Of a stretch of 64,000 nucleotides of DNA, positions 53,627 through 63,576 are shown piece by piece. The stretch's first letter is position 1. Every line of letters begins with the position of its first letter. Made by a program: the position numbers and the translations under genes. Source of the DNA: Enterovibrio norvegicus FF-33 (GTDB taxonomy: Bacteria; Pseudomonadota; Gammaproteobacteria; Enterobacterales; Vibrionaceae); the NCBI RefSeq assembly GCF_000286835.2, contig NZ_AJYD02000015.1:1-64000 (forward strand). The letters are read 5' to 3'. The notes under the pieces are model-generated. The model was not told the DNA's origin. It saw only the letters and a list, made by a program, of their open reading frames with translations, and ran no database searches.

Positions 53627-53899
53627 TTACTCGTCGTCTTCTACGCCAAACTCACGGTCGAGTTTGCGCATCTGAAAAGCGTAAATAAAAATGATTGCTA
53701 AGAAGGTATAAATTGACCCTTGTTGTGCAAACCAAAAGCCCAGTTTGTAGCCGCCGATGCGGAATTGATTAAGCTCATCAACAAACAGGATGCCGCAACC
53801 AAACGACACCACAAACCAAACCACTAATAAGCCGATCATTAGCCTGACATTTTTTTGCCAGTAAGCTTGGGCGTTATCTCTTTTCTGTTCCTCAGACAT
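53627..53899 (-). CDS. DUF4212 small subunit of the symporter
   Basis: This 90-residue protein has two membrane helices (about residues 18-38 and 52-72) with the family segments YWQKNVRLMIGLLVVWFVVSFG and GGYKLGFWFAQQGSIYTFL. It is the small partner found before SSS symporters of this subfamily and probably supports assembly or activity. The ATG at 53899 has AAGGAG at 6 bases; the ATG at 53905 directly abuts that site and is less likely. Confidence 0.9.
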   Translation of the reverse strand: MSEEQKRDNAQAYWQKNVRLMIGLLVVWFVVSFGCGILFVDELNQFRIGGYKLGFWFAQQGSIYTFLAIIFIYAFQMRKLDREFGVEDDE

Positions 53900-54040
53900 C
53901 ACCATCTCCTTAAGTGCCGAGTTAACGGATTGTTACGTTTCGACAATAGCAGGCTAGATGGGAGGAAACACTGCAACTTTAGTCGAGCGAAATAAGTCCG
54001 TAACTGATTGTGCTATAGGGGATTGTGTGACGAGGGATCA

Positions 54041-54080
54041 ACCTTTGGCTTGTTAATGGGATGTTAACCAAGCCAAAGGT
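54041..54080 (-). terminator. Long hairpin downstream of marC without a U tail
   Basis: ACCTTTGGCTTG and its perfect complement (54041-54052 with 54069-54080) are extended by TTAA/TTAA across a one-base bulge, about 16 bp in total. It lies 10 bases past the marC stop. There is no T run on the minus strand, so it may be an mRNA stabiliser or a Rho-assisted end. Confidence 0.55.
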
Positions 54081-54090
54081 CTAATAGGCT

Positions 54091-54723
54091 TTAGGCTAAG
54101 GTGTAAAAATCGAGAATGCCCTGTAGCAAATTGTTGGTTGCAACGGCTGCAAGGATTAAGCCCATAACGCGGCTTATGATGGATGCGCCCACTTGGCCGA
54201 TGATTTTGTGGATCACACTGGCGCTTAACAGCAGCAGTAGGGTAACCACTAATACCAGCATCATAATGCCCGCAGTCATGGCTTGTTCGGCGAGGGCAAA
54301 GCGGTGATTGTCGGTGAGCATCACAATGGCCATCATGGCGCCGGGCGACGCAATAGAAGGTACGGCTAGCGGATATACTGCGGTTGCTGACAGGTCTGAT
54401 CGTGTGAGCGTATCACTGCTCATTTTGGTCTCTTGATCGGGTTTGCTCTCGCCAAAAATCATCGTTAAGGCAAATAACAGCAAGACTAAACCGCCTGCAG
54501 CCTGAAAGGCAGGCAGTGGAATTTGCATCGCTTCGAGCAAAAACTGGCCAGCGATAAGAAAGAACAGCAGGATGGACGCTGAAATGAGTACGGCTTTAAC
54601 AGCCACGACACGTCGTTGCTGTTTGGTCATATGGCTGGTTTGTGAGAGGTAAACAGGGACGGAGCCGATGGGGTCAATGACAGCCCAAAGGACGACGAAC
54701 TGGGTGATTAATACGCTAAGCAA
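54091..54723 (-). CDS. MarC family integral membrane protein (TTG start)
   Basis: This 210-residue protein has about six membrane helices. VLWAVIDPIGSVPVYLSQT and AVYPLAVPSIASPGAMMAIVML are the MarC (UPF0056) signatures. The family's function is unknown despite its name. The TTG at 54723 has AGGAGG 6 bases upstream and fits the family start; the frame opens at 54801 with no similarity. It lies 128 bases downstream of crbR on the same strand. Confidence 0.87.
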   Translation of the reverse strand: MLSVLITQFVVLWAVIDPIGSVPVYLSQTSHMTKQQRRVVAVKAVLISASILLFFLIAGQFLLEAMQIPLPAFQAAGGLVLLLFALTMIFGESKPDQETKMSSDTLTRSDLSATAVYPLAVPSIASPGAMMAIVMLTDNHRFALAEQAMTAGIMMLVLVVTLLLLLSASVIHKIIGQVGASIISRVMGLILAAVATNNLLQGILDFYTLA

Positions 54724-54851
54724 GTATGGCCTCCTAGTCGAGTAGAGAAGGTCAAAAGATGGCGAGCCAGAGCGGCAAGCTATGATTGAAGATGATACCA
54801 CACCTTGCTTTCAGCTTGCTGTCTGTTTGGTAAAGTGGGGTTTAAATGTGG

Positions 54852-55490
54852 TTAATGATCGGGTGAACTATGTTGAAGCAAAATAACCGCTTGAGTGCGA
54901 TTTTTCACCCCTAACTTGCGAAAAATTGCCGTCATATGCGCTTTAATGGTGGCTTCTGATACATTGAGTTCATAGGCGATTTGTTTGTTGAGCAGACCGT
55001 CAGATAACATACCTAACACTTTGTATTGTTGAGGTGTTAACGATGCGACCTTTTCCATTAGCGATTCTTCATCGCTATGACCACTAAAATCAACGCCCTC
55101 AGGAAAGCATGGCTCGCCGTCTAACACTTGATTTAGGGAGTTAATCAACTCTCGCATATCACTGGATTTAGGAATAAAACCCACCGCACCGTTGGCTTTC
55201 ACCTGACGGACAACGCTGGCTTCTTCACTGGCAGATACGACCACGATCGGGAGTTCTGGATATTGCACCCGTAAATGGATAAGTCCTGACATGCCATTGG
55301 CGCCGGGCATTTTCAAATCCAGCAGCAGCAAATCAATATCAGGTTCTTTTTCTAAAAGCGCAGATAGACTATCAAGCGAATCTGCTTCAAGCAGGTTCGC
55401 ACCACTGATCGCCATGTGCACTGATTGGAACAGTGCATTGCGAAACAAGGGGTGGTCGTCAGCGATGACAATGGTGTATTGAGCGTCCAT
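54852..55490 (-). CDS. crbR: LuxR/NarL-family response regulator CrbR
   Basis: This 212-residue regulator has a receiver domain (about 1-125, acidic pocket DD at 11-12, phospho-acceptor D58 in LLLLDLKMPG, K at about 108 in GFIPKSSD) and a LuxR-type helix-turn-helix (about 145-208, LTPQQYKVLGMLSDGLLNKQIAYELNVSEATIKAHM). In Vibrio the CrbS/CrbR pair activates acs. Here kinase and regulator are in one region but separated by the symporter and marC genes and transcribed in opposite directions. Confidence 0.87.
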   Translation of the reverse strand: MDAQYTIVIADDHPLFRNALFQSVHMAISGANLLEADSLDSLSALLEKEPDIDLLLLDLKMPGANGMSGLIHLRVQYPELPIVVVSASEEASVVRQVKANGAVGFIPKSSDMRELINSLNQVLDGEPCFPEGVDFSGHSDEESLMEKVASLTPQQYKVLGMLSDGLLNKQIAYELNVSEATIKAHMTAIFRKLGVKNRTQAVILLQHSSPDH

Positions 55491-55572
55491 AGCGATTTCG
55501 TTAATACCTCTTTAACAAAAAAGCTAACACTGGGCATGAAATTGATCAATTTGCATAGGTGGGAAGTAAGAG

Positions 55573-55614
55573 CTTGATCCCCCGTCATCAGTAGGCAATG
55601 TCGGGGGGATCAAG
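55573..55614 (-). terminator. Hairpin downstream of dsbD
   Basis: CTTGATCCCCCG and its complement with one extra G (55573-55584 with 55602-55614) enclose a 17-base loop, 12 bases past the dsbD stop. It is GC-rich but lacks a U tail. Confidence 0.6.
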
Positions 55615-55625
55615 TTTGAGTGCAA

Positions 55626-57443
55626 TTAACCCTGAGAATTAATCAGCTGATTTTGAGCTAAGTGAGATAGAAAGGGGGCTGGCCCCATAAAACCGGTTAA
55701 GCGAGCATCGGGCATTGGCTTGCCGTCAGCATCCCAAAAATCTAGCGTTGGTAGCCCAAGCACATTCAATGATATGAGCAGTTTGATGTCTTGTGGTCGG
55801 TTGGCGGTGACATCCGCTTGTAGCAACACAATGTCTTGTAATTGCGGTGCCACCTTTGAATCATGGAAGGTGTATTTTTCAAATTCCTTACATGCAACGC
55901 ACCAATCTGCATAGAAATCCAACATAACCGGCTTGCCTGCTTGTTTAGCCGCGGCCAGCTCGCGATTCAAATCGTCGATAGACGTGATGCGCGTAAAGTT
56001 AACCTCAGGAATGTCCGCTTTGACGCTGTTAACAAACAATGCGTTGTAGGTGTATGCCGCACCAGTGCTGAGCCCTAGAATCGCAATGATACCTAAGATG
56101 CTCGCCAGCTTGCCTGGTTGGAGTGTTCGGCTGATGTGATACAGCCATCCCAAAGAGACAAGCAGCCACACTGCCCATAGCCATATGCTGATCTCTTCCA
56201 TCAGTAAGCGCTCCAGAAGAAAGATCGGGGCTGCCAGCAGTATCAAACCAAAGAAGGTTTTGACTTTATCCATCCATGCGCCAGCTTTTGGTAACAGCTT
56301 GTTGCCGAACATCGCTGCAATAATCAATGGAATACCCATACCTAGCGCGAGTGCATAAAGCGTGACCGCGCCAGTAAGCAGATCGCCACTTTGCGCGACA
56401 TAAAGCAGAGCGCCAGAAAGTGGAGCCGTGGTGCACGGAGAGCAAATTAGTCCGGAAATTGCTCCCATCGCAAATACTCCCGCGCTGCTGCCACCTTTTT
56501 GATGGTTACTCATTTCACTGAGCTTGGTTTGCAAACCCGTCGGAAGCTGCAGGTTAAATACACCGAACATCGACAGCGCTAGCACAACAAACAGTGCGCT
56601 TAGTCCCATCAACACATAGGGGTGTTGAAACGCCGCTTGAAATTGCAAACCGGCCGAAGCCACGACCAATCCCAATAAGGTGTAAGTCAGTGCCATGCCT
56701 TGAACGTAAAGCATGGAGAGCTTGAATGTCTGACCATGTGTTTTCTTACCGCCACCTAGCACGATACCCGTGAGAATTGGATACATAGGTAGTACGCAAG
56801 GCGTAAAAGCAAGGCCAATGCCTAAACCTAAAAACAACAAAGGCTGCCACCAGTTGTCTGCCAAGCTGCTCACATCCGTTTGTGAGCCAGAAGATGGTAT
56901 TCGTGTTGCCGTTTTTTCTGATTGGTTTTGGGTAACAGTGGGTGTTTTGTCTGTTGTTGAAGTACCACTAGTCACTGCGCTTAGCGGGACATTTACGGTT
57001 TCTGGTGGATAGCAAAAACCTGCATCGGCACAGCCTTGGTAGGTGACATTTAGCGATGAGCTGTCAGTGGCGCTAAGAACTGGCACCGTGACGGTTAATG
57101 GTTTTTTATAGATCAAGACGTCGCCAAAGAATTCATCTTTGTAAGGTTGGCCTTGGCGCATCTCCATCGAGCCAACTTTTGCATCCTCGCTGACTTTTAC
57201 CTCAAACTTATCTTGATAGAGGTAATACCCAGGCATTACCTGCCAATCAAGATAAACACGATCGCCTTGCTGCGTGAAGTTGAAGGGGAACGCTTGATCA
57301 ACAGGTACAAATTTCGGCGTACTATCAATTGAGGGTGCGGGGGAGTTAAACAGAGAAAACTCTGCATGTGCGGGAAATGCGCTCATTAGCGCAAGCGCAA
57401 AAATGGCGATAAATCGTGAGCCTATTGTCGACATAGCCTTCAT
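55626..57443 (-). CDS. dsbD: Thiol:disulfide interchange protein DsbD
   Basis: DsbD (605 residues; E. coli 565) carries reducing power from cytoplasmic thioredoxin to the periplasm. A signal peptide (to about residue 27, AFPAHA) is followed by the alpha domain with [12 protein letters not shown]. An eight-helix beta domain carries [10 protein letters not shown] and [13 protein letters not shown], and the gamma thioredoxin domain has [12 protein letters not shown] Thr/Ser-rich linker (about 158-190) accounts for much of the extra length. The start may be the ATG at 57443 or 57434; neither has a strong ribosome-binding site. The order dsbD-dcuA-aspA-fxsA resembles E. coli. Confidence 0.96.
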   Translation of the reverse strand: MKAMSTIGSRFIAIFALALMSAFPAHAEFSLFNSPAPSIDSTPKFVPVDQAFPFNFTQQGDRVYLDWQVMPGYYLYQDKFEVKVSEDAKVGSMEMRQGQPYKDEFFGDVLIYKKPLTVTVPVLSATDSSSLNVTYQGCADAGFCYPPETVNVPLSAVTSGTSTTDKTPTVTQNQSEKTATRIPSSGSQTDVSSLADNWWQPLLFLGLGIGLAFTPCVLPMYPILTGIVLGGGKKTHGQTFKLSMLYVQGMALTYTLLGLVVASAGLQFQAAFQHPYVLMGLSALFVVLALSMFGVFNLQLPTGLQTKLSEMSNHQKGGSSAGVFAMGAISGLICSPCTTAPLSGALLYVAQSGDLLTGAVTLYALALGMGIPLIIAAMFGNKLLPKAGAWMDKVKTFFGLILLAAPIFLLERLLMEEISIWLWAVWLLVSLGWLYHISRTLQPGKLASILGIIAILGLSTGAAYTYNALFVNSVKADIPEVNFTRITSIDDLNRELAAAKQAGKPVMLDFYADWCVACKEFEKYTFHDSKVAPQLQDIVLLQADVTANRPQDIKLLISLNVLGLPTLDFWDADGKPMPDARLTGFMGPAPFLSHLAQNQLINSQG

Positions 57444-57571
57444 CAGAAACTGTTTACCTAAGAGTGGAACAAACTATATCACTGAGACCGGAAAAGGCTG
57501 AATTCGTTTCCAGAAAGTGTCAGTTAAATAATTTTAGGCGGTTGGGCGTTGTTTGATCGACTGTGAAAAAA

Positions 57572-57596
57572 GAAAAAGGGCCCCTAAGAGCCCTTT
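57572..57596 (-). terminator. Terminator of dcuA (minus strand)
   Basis: AAAGGGC/GCCCTTT (57575-57581 with 57590-57596) has an eight-base loop. TTCTTTTTTC follows on the minus strand. Confidence 0.85.
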
Positions 57597-57613
57597 GTCG
57601 AGTGAGGTGTTGG

Positions 57614-58921
57614 TTACAAAATGATGCCACCAACCACAAAGCCTAGCGCAACCGAGGTGCTAATGGTGACGACACCCGGAATGAAGAAGGGATGGTTGAA
57701 CACCAGGTTACCAATGCGGGTTGAGCCAGTGTCATCCATTTCTACCGCGGCCAGTAAAGTTGGGTAGGTTGGCAATACAAACAGCGCAGAAACGGCGGCG
57801 AAAGAAGCGATTGCCGTTAATGGTGCAACGCCAATGGCCAGTGCGGCAGGCATTAATGCAACCGTGGTAGCACCTTGCGAGTAAAGCAACATGGAAGCAA
57901 AGAACAAAACCATTGCTAGCATCCACGGGTATTCAGACAGTAAGGTGCCTGCCACTTCTTTGATGCCATCAACGTGTGCATTGACGAAGGTTGATCCTAA
58001 CCATGCCACACCCAGTACACACACACATGCTGTCATCCCCGAGCGGAAGGTTGGTGCTTCGGCAATTTTCGACGCATCAATGCCCGTGGTCAGCACAATC
58101 AGTGCAGCGGCTGCCAGCATAAAGGTCATGATGGCTTCATTACGCCCAAGTGTTGGGTTCTCAATCAAGCCAATTGAGCCCGAAATCGCTGCGGCGTAGC
58201 TCACTACAATGACGATCGCCGCCAAAAAGATGTAAGTCGCTTTTTTCGCTGTCGGCGCGATAACACGCTTTTCTGTGCCTTGCAGCTTGATCTGTCCTTT
58301 TGCCAGACGTTCTTGATAAACAGGATCGTCTTTCAGTTCGCAGCCCATGAAGTTCGCGACAAAAGCGCCCGCCATACAAGCAATAAAAGTAGTAGGAATA
58401 CAGATCGCCAGTAGCGTTAGGTAACCAATACCAAGAGGCTCAAGGATGCCAGAGAAGAAAACCACTGCCGCCGAAATAGGAGAAGCAGTGATGGCGATTT
58501 GCGATGCCACCACAGCGATAGAAAGTGGGCGAGATGGACGAATACCTTGTTCTTTAGCCACTTCTGCAATAACAGGTAGCGTTGAAAACGCCGTGTGCCC
58601 TGTACCAGCCATTAGTGTCATTAAATAGGTTACGATCGGCGCATAGAAGGTGATTTGCTTTGGATTCTTACGAAGGAAATTCTCTGCTTTTTCAACCAAC
58701 CAGTCCATACCGCCAGCAACCTGCATCGCTGCAATGGCCGTGATCACGGACATAATGATCAAAATAACGTCGATAGGGATGTAACTTTGGCTGGTTGGCA
58801 TGCCCAAAAATAATGAAAGGGCGATAACACCCGCGCCACCGGCTAAACCGATACCAATACCACCGATCCGCGCACCTAAATAGATAAAGGCGAGAACGAC
58901 GAACAACTCCACTGCTACCAT
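57614..58921 (-). CDS. dcuA: Anaerobic C4-dicarboxylate transporter DcuA
   Basis: DcuA (435 residues; E. coli 433) exchanges aspartate, fumarate, malate and succinate across the inner membrane. It is almost entirely hydrophobic helices. MDWLVEKAENFLRKNPKQIT, AGTGHTAFSTLPVIAEVAKEQG, ITASPISAAVV and the C-terminal MDDTGSTRIGNLVFNHPFF follow E. coli DcuA throughout. The ATG at 58921 has AGGAG 6 bases upstream; the frame to 58975 is leader. It is downstream of aspA. Confidence 0.95.
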   Translation of the reverse strand: MVAVELFVVLAFIYLGARIGGIGIGLAGGAGVIALSLFLGMPTSQSYIPIDVILIIMSVITAIAAMQVAGGMDWLVEKAENFLRKNPKQITFYAPIVTYLMTLMAGTGHTAFSTLPVIAEVAKEQGIRPSRPLSIAVVASQIAITASPISAAVVFFSGILEPLGIGYLTLLAICIPTTFIACMAGAFVANFMGCELKDDPVYQERLAKGQIKLQGTEKRVIAPTAKKATYIFLAAIVIVVSYAAAISGSIGLIENPTLGRNEAIMTFMLAAAALIVLTTGIDASKIAEAPTFRSGMTACVCVLGVAWLGSTFVNAHVDGIKEVAGTLLSEYPWMLAMVLFFASMLLYSQGATTVALMPAALAIGVAPLTAIASFAAVSALFVLPTYPTLLAAVEMDDTGSTRIGNLVFNHPFFIPGVVTISTSVALGFVVGGIIL

Positions 58922-59100
58922 GGGTAACTCCTGCTCAAATGATGAAAATGAAAAAACAAACGGAGCGACTCTCAATCCGTGCTTTTGTGCCTTTAACCCA
59001 GATGTTTATATGGTTTCTAGGGCGCAATAACAGCGTTAAAAATCTCTTCGTTTGCTTTACATCAAGCCCTGTGAATCACCACGGTTTTGGGCTTTAAAGC

Positions 59101-59131
59101 AAAAAAATGGGTACTCATTGTGAGTACCCAT
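59101..59131 (-). terminator. Terminator of aspA (minus strand)
   Basis: A perfect 11-bp stem ATGGGTACTCA and its complement (59107-59117 with 59121-59131) has loop TTG and is followed by T7 on the minus strand. It lies between aspA and dcuA, so dcuA may have its own promoter in 58922-59100. Confidence 0.92.
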
Positions 59132-59141
59132 GATTTGACAC

Positions 59142-60602
59142 TTAGTTATAGCGCTTCGCTTTGTATTGCGGATGCATCAAGTTTTCGACAGAGAAGATAT
59201 CGTCGAGCTGCTCTTCCGTTAGAAGGCCGCGCTCAAGCACAACATCTCGCACACTCTTGCCGGTTTCAGCACAGATTTTACCGACGATATCACCTTCGTG
59301 ATGGCCGATAAATGGATTGAGGTAAGTCACGATGCCGATGGAGTTGAAGACATAGCTTTCACAAATTTCTTTGTTCACGGTAATGCCATTAACGCATTTC
59401 TCACCCAAGTTGATACAGGCGTTAGACAGAATCTCAATAGATTCGAACAGTGCCTGACCAATTACAGGTTCCATAACGTTCAACTGAAGCTGACCCGCTT
59501 CTGCTGCGAAGGTTACCGTGGTGTCGTTACCAATGACTTTAAAGCACACCTGATTCACCACTTCTGGGATCACAGGGTTAACTTTCGCTGGCATGATAGA
59601 AGACCCCGCCTGCATTTCTGGCAGGTTGATTTCATTAAGACCAGAACGAGGGCCAGAAGACAGTAAACGCAAGTCGTTACAGATTTTCGACAGTTTCACT
59701 GCGAGGCGCTTAAGTGCGCTGTGAACCATCACATAGGCACCGCAATCTGAGGTTGCTTCAATCAGATCTTCCGCTGATGTGCAGTTAAGACCAGTCACAT
59801 CAGCCAAACGTTGAACGGCCAGTTGTTGGTAACCTGCAGCTGCGTTTAGACCCGTGCCAATAGCGGTCGCACCAAGGTTAACTTCTAGCAACAATTCGGC
59901 GGTGTACTTCAGGTTCTTCACTTCTTCTTTTAGAAGGACAGCAAAGGCGCGAAATTCTTGGCCAACCGTCATAGGCACGGCATCTTGAAGCTGGGTGCGA
60001 CCCATTTTCAGAATGTTCTTATTCTGCTCCGCTTTGCCTTCAAATTCGCTTTGCAGGTAGCTGATAGAATCCATCAGCGTCAGGATGCTGTTGTATACCG
60101 CAATACGAAAACCCGTTGGGTAAGCACAGTTGGTTGATTGACTCTTGTTGACGTGATCGTTTGGATTGACCACGTCATAGTCGCCTTTTTCCTTGCCCAT
60201 GAGTTCTAGCGCAAGGTTGGCAATCACTTCGTTGGCGTTCATGTTGACCGAGGTACCCGCGCCACCTTGATATACATCAGAAGGGAACTGGTCCATGCAT
60301 TTGCCTGTGTCCAACATCAGGTCGCAAGCTTTGATGATGTAGTCACCTACATCTGCAGGGATAACCCCTAGCTCTTTGTTGGCCATTGCAGCGGCTTTTT
60401 TGGTGAATACCATGCCGCGAACAAACTCAGGAACATCTGAGATAGTGGTGCGTGAAATATTGAAATTCTCGATCGCTCGAAGGGTATGAATACCGTAATA
60501 CGCATCGGCAGGAACATGGCGTTCACCGAGTAAATCTTCTTCGATACGGGTCGCGAGATGAGGGAAAGTCAGGTTTTTTTCGAGATCAATCGTCTGTGAC
60601 AT
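59142..60602 (-). CDS. aspA: Aspartate ammonia-lyase
   Basis: AspA (486 residues; E. coli 478) converts aspartate to fumarate and ammonia, feeding fumarate respiration with DcuA. The fumarase/aspartase signature [11 protein letters not shown] is intact. [29 protein letters not shown] and the substrate-binding threonine region are also present. The ATG at 60602 is used. A CRP-like site lies about 200 bases upstream in the divergent spacer with fxsA. Confidence 0.98.
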   Translation of the reverse strand: MSQTIDLEKNLTFPHLATRIEEDLLGERHVPADAYYGIHTLRAIENFNISRTTISDVPEFVRGMVFTKKAAAMANKELGVIPADVGDYIIKACDLMLDTGKCMDQFPSDVYQGGAGTSVNMNANEVIANLALELMGKEKGDYDVVNPNDHVNKSQSTNCAYPTGFRIAVYNSILTLMDSISYLQSEFEGKAEQNKNILKMGRTQLQDAVPMTVGQEFRAFAVLLKEEVKNLKYTAELLLEVNLGATAIGTGLNAAAGYQQLAVQRLADVTGLNCTSAEDLIEATSDCGAYVMVHSALKRLAVKLSKICNDLRLLSSGPRSGLNEINLPEMQAGSSIMPAKVNPVIPEVVNQVCFKVIGNDTTVTFAAEAGQLQLNVMEPVIGQALFESIEILSNACINLGEKCVNGITVNKEICESYVFNSIGIVTYLNPFIGHHEGDIVGKICAETGKSVRDVVLERGLLTEEQLDDIFSVENLMHPQYKAKRYN

Positions 60603-61030
60603 AGTTTGGCCCTAAATGAAACTTATTTTGGATAATTAATAGCCATAAAGTTCGCTGTAGAGTCCATTCACCAGAGATTTTGGCTGGATGAGTGTAAGTT
60701 TTCATCCGATTTATGCTAATGGATTTTACTCCTACATTGCCGTAAAAACATGAGAAAGATCACCAATTAAAACGAAGTCAGACTAATTGCACAGTTATGT
60801 GATCTAGATCTTCATTGCGCTTGTTTCTCATTGTTTTATCGAGCTATCGAAACGTATTGATACTGTTAAAATCTGTACCTTAACGCTAATTTTTTTGATA
60901 ATTGCCTAAAAAGCACCTGTGCTTTGTTGAACCCATTATCTAGTTTTTTCCAACCGTCAGCATTCGTTATTTAGCAATGCTAGTATGGCGGTGAAGTTTG
61001 TCGCCCTCAGAATGAGAAAGAGGTGTACGC
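60603..61030. other. Divergent regulatory spacer between aspA and fxsA
   Basis: These 428 AT-rich bases contain no gene I can support. They must hold the promoters of aspA (minus) and fxsA (plus). I see one CRP-like site (60798-60813). I looked for a full FNR site (TTGAT-N4-ATCAA) and found only isolated half-sites such as TTGAT near 60858. Confidence 0.7.
60798..60813. promoter_or_regulatory. CRP-like binding site upstream of aspA
   Basis: TGTGATCTAGATCTTC shares the left half (TGTGA) and centre (TCTAGA) with the consensus TGTGATCTAGATCACA; the right half is TCTTC rather than TCACA. Control of aspA by CRP is known in E. coli, but the assignment here rests on the sequence match. Confidence 0.6.
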
Positions 61031-61540
61031 GTGTTTCCTATTTTGCTTTTGATGTTCATTACTGTCCCTATTATTGAGATTGCCTTGTTTATTCAAGTTG
61101 GCGGCGTGTTGGGTCTATGGCCAACAGTGGCGTTGATTTTGTTGACTGCGATTGTGGGCGCGTCTTTGGTTCGCAGTCAGGGGCTGCAAACACTGATCTC
61201 TGTGCAACAGCGCTTGCAGCAAGGCGAATTGCCTGCACAGCAAATCGTGGAAGGTGTGATGCTGGCCGTTGCGGGTGTTTTGCTATTGACGCCCGGTTTT
61301 ATGACCGATGCGATGGGCATGGCATTTCTATTGCCGTGGCCGCGAGCATGGCTGGCAAAGCAATTGATGAGTCGCGTGAAAGTGGCTGGCTTTCAAAGTG
61401 GCTTTCAGCAACAAGGTCCGTTTGGTCATGATCCCTTTGGCGAGCGAGCTGATGGGCAACCTCGAGATAAATCTGCAAATGGCAGTACGTTTGAAGGTGA
61501 GTACGAGCGCAAAAAAGACGAGACTGATCGTTTGAACTGA
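61031..61540 (+). CDS. fxsA: FxsA family inner-membrane protein (GTG start)
   Basis: FxsA (169 residues; E. coli 158) overproduction relieves F-plasmid exclusion of phage T7. It has up to three membrane helices (about 3-22, 26-45 and 75-100) and the conserved FITVPIIEIALFIQVGG and LLTAIVGASLVRSQG, then a hydrophilic Gln/Asp-rich tail. The start is GTG 61031 with AGAGGTG 8 bases upstream. It is divergent from aspA, as in E. coli. Confidence 0.93.
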   Translation: MFPILLLMFITVPIIEIALFIQVGGVLGLWPTVALILLTAIVGASLVRSQGLQTLISVQQRLQQGELPAQQIVEGVMLAVAGVLLLTPGFMTDAMGMAFLLPWPRAWLAKQLMSRVKVAGFQSGFQQQGPFGHDPFGERADGQPRDKSANGSTFEGEYERKKDETDRLN

Positions 61541-61565
61541 TCTTGGATAGTCGCGGATAGAAACA

Positions 61566-61593
61566 ACAAAGCCAACCCCACGGTTGGCTTTGT
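61566..61593. terminator. Terminator between convergent fxsA and aacS
   Basis: The 12-bp stem ACAAAGCCAACC/GGTTGGCTTTGT (61566-61577 with 61582-61593) has loop CCAC. The flanks are only moderately T- or A-rich. Confidence 0.82.
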
Positions 61594-61612
61594 GTGTTTT
61601 GGCTTACGGAGA

Positions 61613-63568
61613 TCAGTGCTGTAATTCCGGTCTGTTTTTATATTGATCTAGCGATTCAGGGTTATCTAAGGCACTCAGCTGTGCCACTGCGCGACCATGC
61701 ACCACGTCACGCACTGCAAGCTCTGCCAGTTTTCCTGATTTGGTACGCGGAATATCCGTAATAGCTATAATCTTGGCGGGCACGTGCCTTGGTGTGCAGC
61801 TGGAGCGAATGGTGGTGCGAATTTTTCGTTCTAGACCCTCGTCTAATGTAACACCTGGCTTCAATTTGACGAACAAGACGACACGCACATCGTTTTGCCA
61901 GTCTTGACCAATAACGACAGAATCTAAAATTTCGTCTATCTGATTAACATGGCGATAGATTTCAGCGGTGCCAATGCGCACGCCACCAGGGTTCAATATG
62001 GCATCTGAACGGCCAAAGAACAGCATGCCGCCTTCATCAGTCAGCTCAACGTAATCGCCATGGAACCAGATATCTTCAATCTTGTCCCAGTAAGCTTTGT
62101 GGTAGCGCGCTCCATCGGTATCGAGCCAAAAACCCACGGGTTGGTTAGGGAAGCTGTTGCAACAGACCAGCTCGCCTTTCTCATCGCGAACAGGCTTTCC
62201 TTCGCTATTAAACACTTCAACATCAAGCGCCAAGCCGCGAACCTGACTTTGACCGCGGAATACCGGTGAGATTGGGCTTCCCAACACAAAGCAGCCACAA
62301 ATGTCGGTGCCTCCGGCGATTGAGCTCAGTTGCAGATCGTTTTTGACGTCTTGATAGACGTAATCAAACTGCTCTGGGCCCAACACTGAGCCGGTTGAGC
62401 ACAGGGTGCGCAGGGTGGAGAGTGAATGTTCGCGCATTGGCGAATAGTTTTGTTTTTCTAAGGCTTCCAGGTATTTCGCGGATGTGCCGAATAGCGTCAC
62501 TTTTTGTGCATCGGTTAACCGCCAAAGCACACCAGCATCAGGGTAAAACGGTGAGCCATCGAACAATACCAGTGTCGCGCCACTCGCCAGTGCGCTTGCC
62601 ATCCAGTTCCACATCATCCAACCACAGGTGGTGAAATAGAAAACGCGATCGCCCACTTTCACATCAGAATGAAGCTGATGCTCTTTCAGATGATTGAGCA
62701 GCATGCCGCCGACGCTGTGAATAATGCATTTAGGCTTACCTGTCGTACCGGATGAATACAGCACATAGAGCGGATCATTAAAGCCTACGCGTGTATACGT
62801 TAATGCCTCGGCAGGCTTGGCCAACAGAGCGCGCCAGCATGTCTCGTCGTTGTTTAACGGTGTACCGCCGACATAAGGGATCACAACCATGTGGGAGAGA
62901 CTGTCGACCCCATCTCGCACTGCACGGGCTTTATTTAGGTTGTCATGTGTTTTACCGTTGTAATGGTAGGCGTCAGTAGTAAACAGCACTTTGGGCTGTG
63001 TCTGGCCAAAACGGTCTAGCACGCTGTCCGTGCCAAAATCTGGCGACGTTGATGTCCAAATCGCGCCTAGCGAAGACGCGGCCAACATCGCAACCACAGT
63101 TTCTGCGATATTAGGAAGGTAGCCTGCCACCACATCACCTTTTTCAACGCCACAGGTTTTGAGGTAGGCGGCAATGCAACTGACTTGGCGCACGAGCTCT
63201 GCCCAAGACATCGTAATGGCTTTCTCATCTTCCCCAGAGAAGATGATGGCGTCCTTATCGGGTATGTCTTTTGCCCATTGCAGCAGGTTTTCTGCAAAAT
63301 TCAATTTGGCATCTGGAAACCAGCGACTGTTTTTATTGGGGTCTTTGTCTGGCTTATCGACGATGCGCTCGCCTTGTTCACCGACCACGCCAGCAAATTG
63401 CCATAAGGTTTTCCAAAAGGCTTCGCTGTTTGATATTGACCATGAATACAGCTGGTCGTAATGGGTGATTTTCAACGAGTACTGACTGTTTATCGTGTTA
63501 ATTAACGCTGTCAGATTGGCATTCGCGATACGCGTTGCGCTAGGTTGCCACAGAGGCTGATTTGACAT
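61613..63568 (-). CDS. Acetoacetate-CoA ligase
   Basis: This 651-residue AMP-forming ligase most likely activates acetoacetate (AacS type) for ketone-body or tyrosine-derived carbon use. The adenylation motif YSSGTTGKPKCIIHS, FYFTTCGWMMWNWM, SIAGGTDICGCFV (typical of acetoacetyl-CoA synthetase), WFHGDYVEL, GRSDAILNPGGVRIGTAEIY and catalytic lysine in PRTKSGK are seen. It follows maiA by 8 bases, so acetoacetate released by tyrosine breakdown is the natural substrate. Confidence 0.92.
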   Translation of the reverse strand: MSNQPLWQPSATRIANANLTALINTINSQYSLKITHYDQLYSWSISNSEAFWKTLWQFAGVVGEQGERIVDKPDKDPNKNSRWFPDAKLNFAENLLQWAKDIPDKDAIIFSGEDEKAITMSWAELVRQVSCIAAYLKTCGVEKGDVVAGYLPNIAETVVAMLAASSLGAIWTSTSPDFGTDSVLDRFGQTQPKVLFTTDAYHYNGKTHDNLNKARAVRDGVDSLSHMVVIPYVGGTPLNNDETCWRALLAKPAEALTYTRVGFNDPLYVLYSSGTTGKPKCIIHSVGGMLLNHLKEHQLHSDVKVGDRVFYFTTCGWMMWNWMASALASGATLVLFDGSPFYPDAGVLWRLTDAQKVTLFGTSAKYLEALEKQNYSPMREHSLSTLRTLCSTGSVLGPEQFDYVYQDVKNDLQLSSIAGGTDICGCFVLGSPISPVFRGQSQVRGLALDVEVFNSEGKPVRDEKGELVCCNSFPNQPVGFWLDTDGARYHKAYWDKIEDIWFHGDYVELTDEGGMLFFGRSDAILNPGGVRIGTAEIYRHVNQIDEILDSVVIGQDWQNDVRVVLFVKLKPGVTLDEGLERKIRTTIRSSCTPRHVPAKIIAITDIPRTKSGKLAELAVRDVVHGRAVAQLSALDNPESLDQYKNRPELQH

Positions 63569-63576
63569 GCTTGCTC

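Noticed and set aside
60840..60920. FNR site upstream of aspA
   Set aside because: TTGAT occurs twice, but neither copy is followed by ATCAA after four bases.
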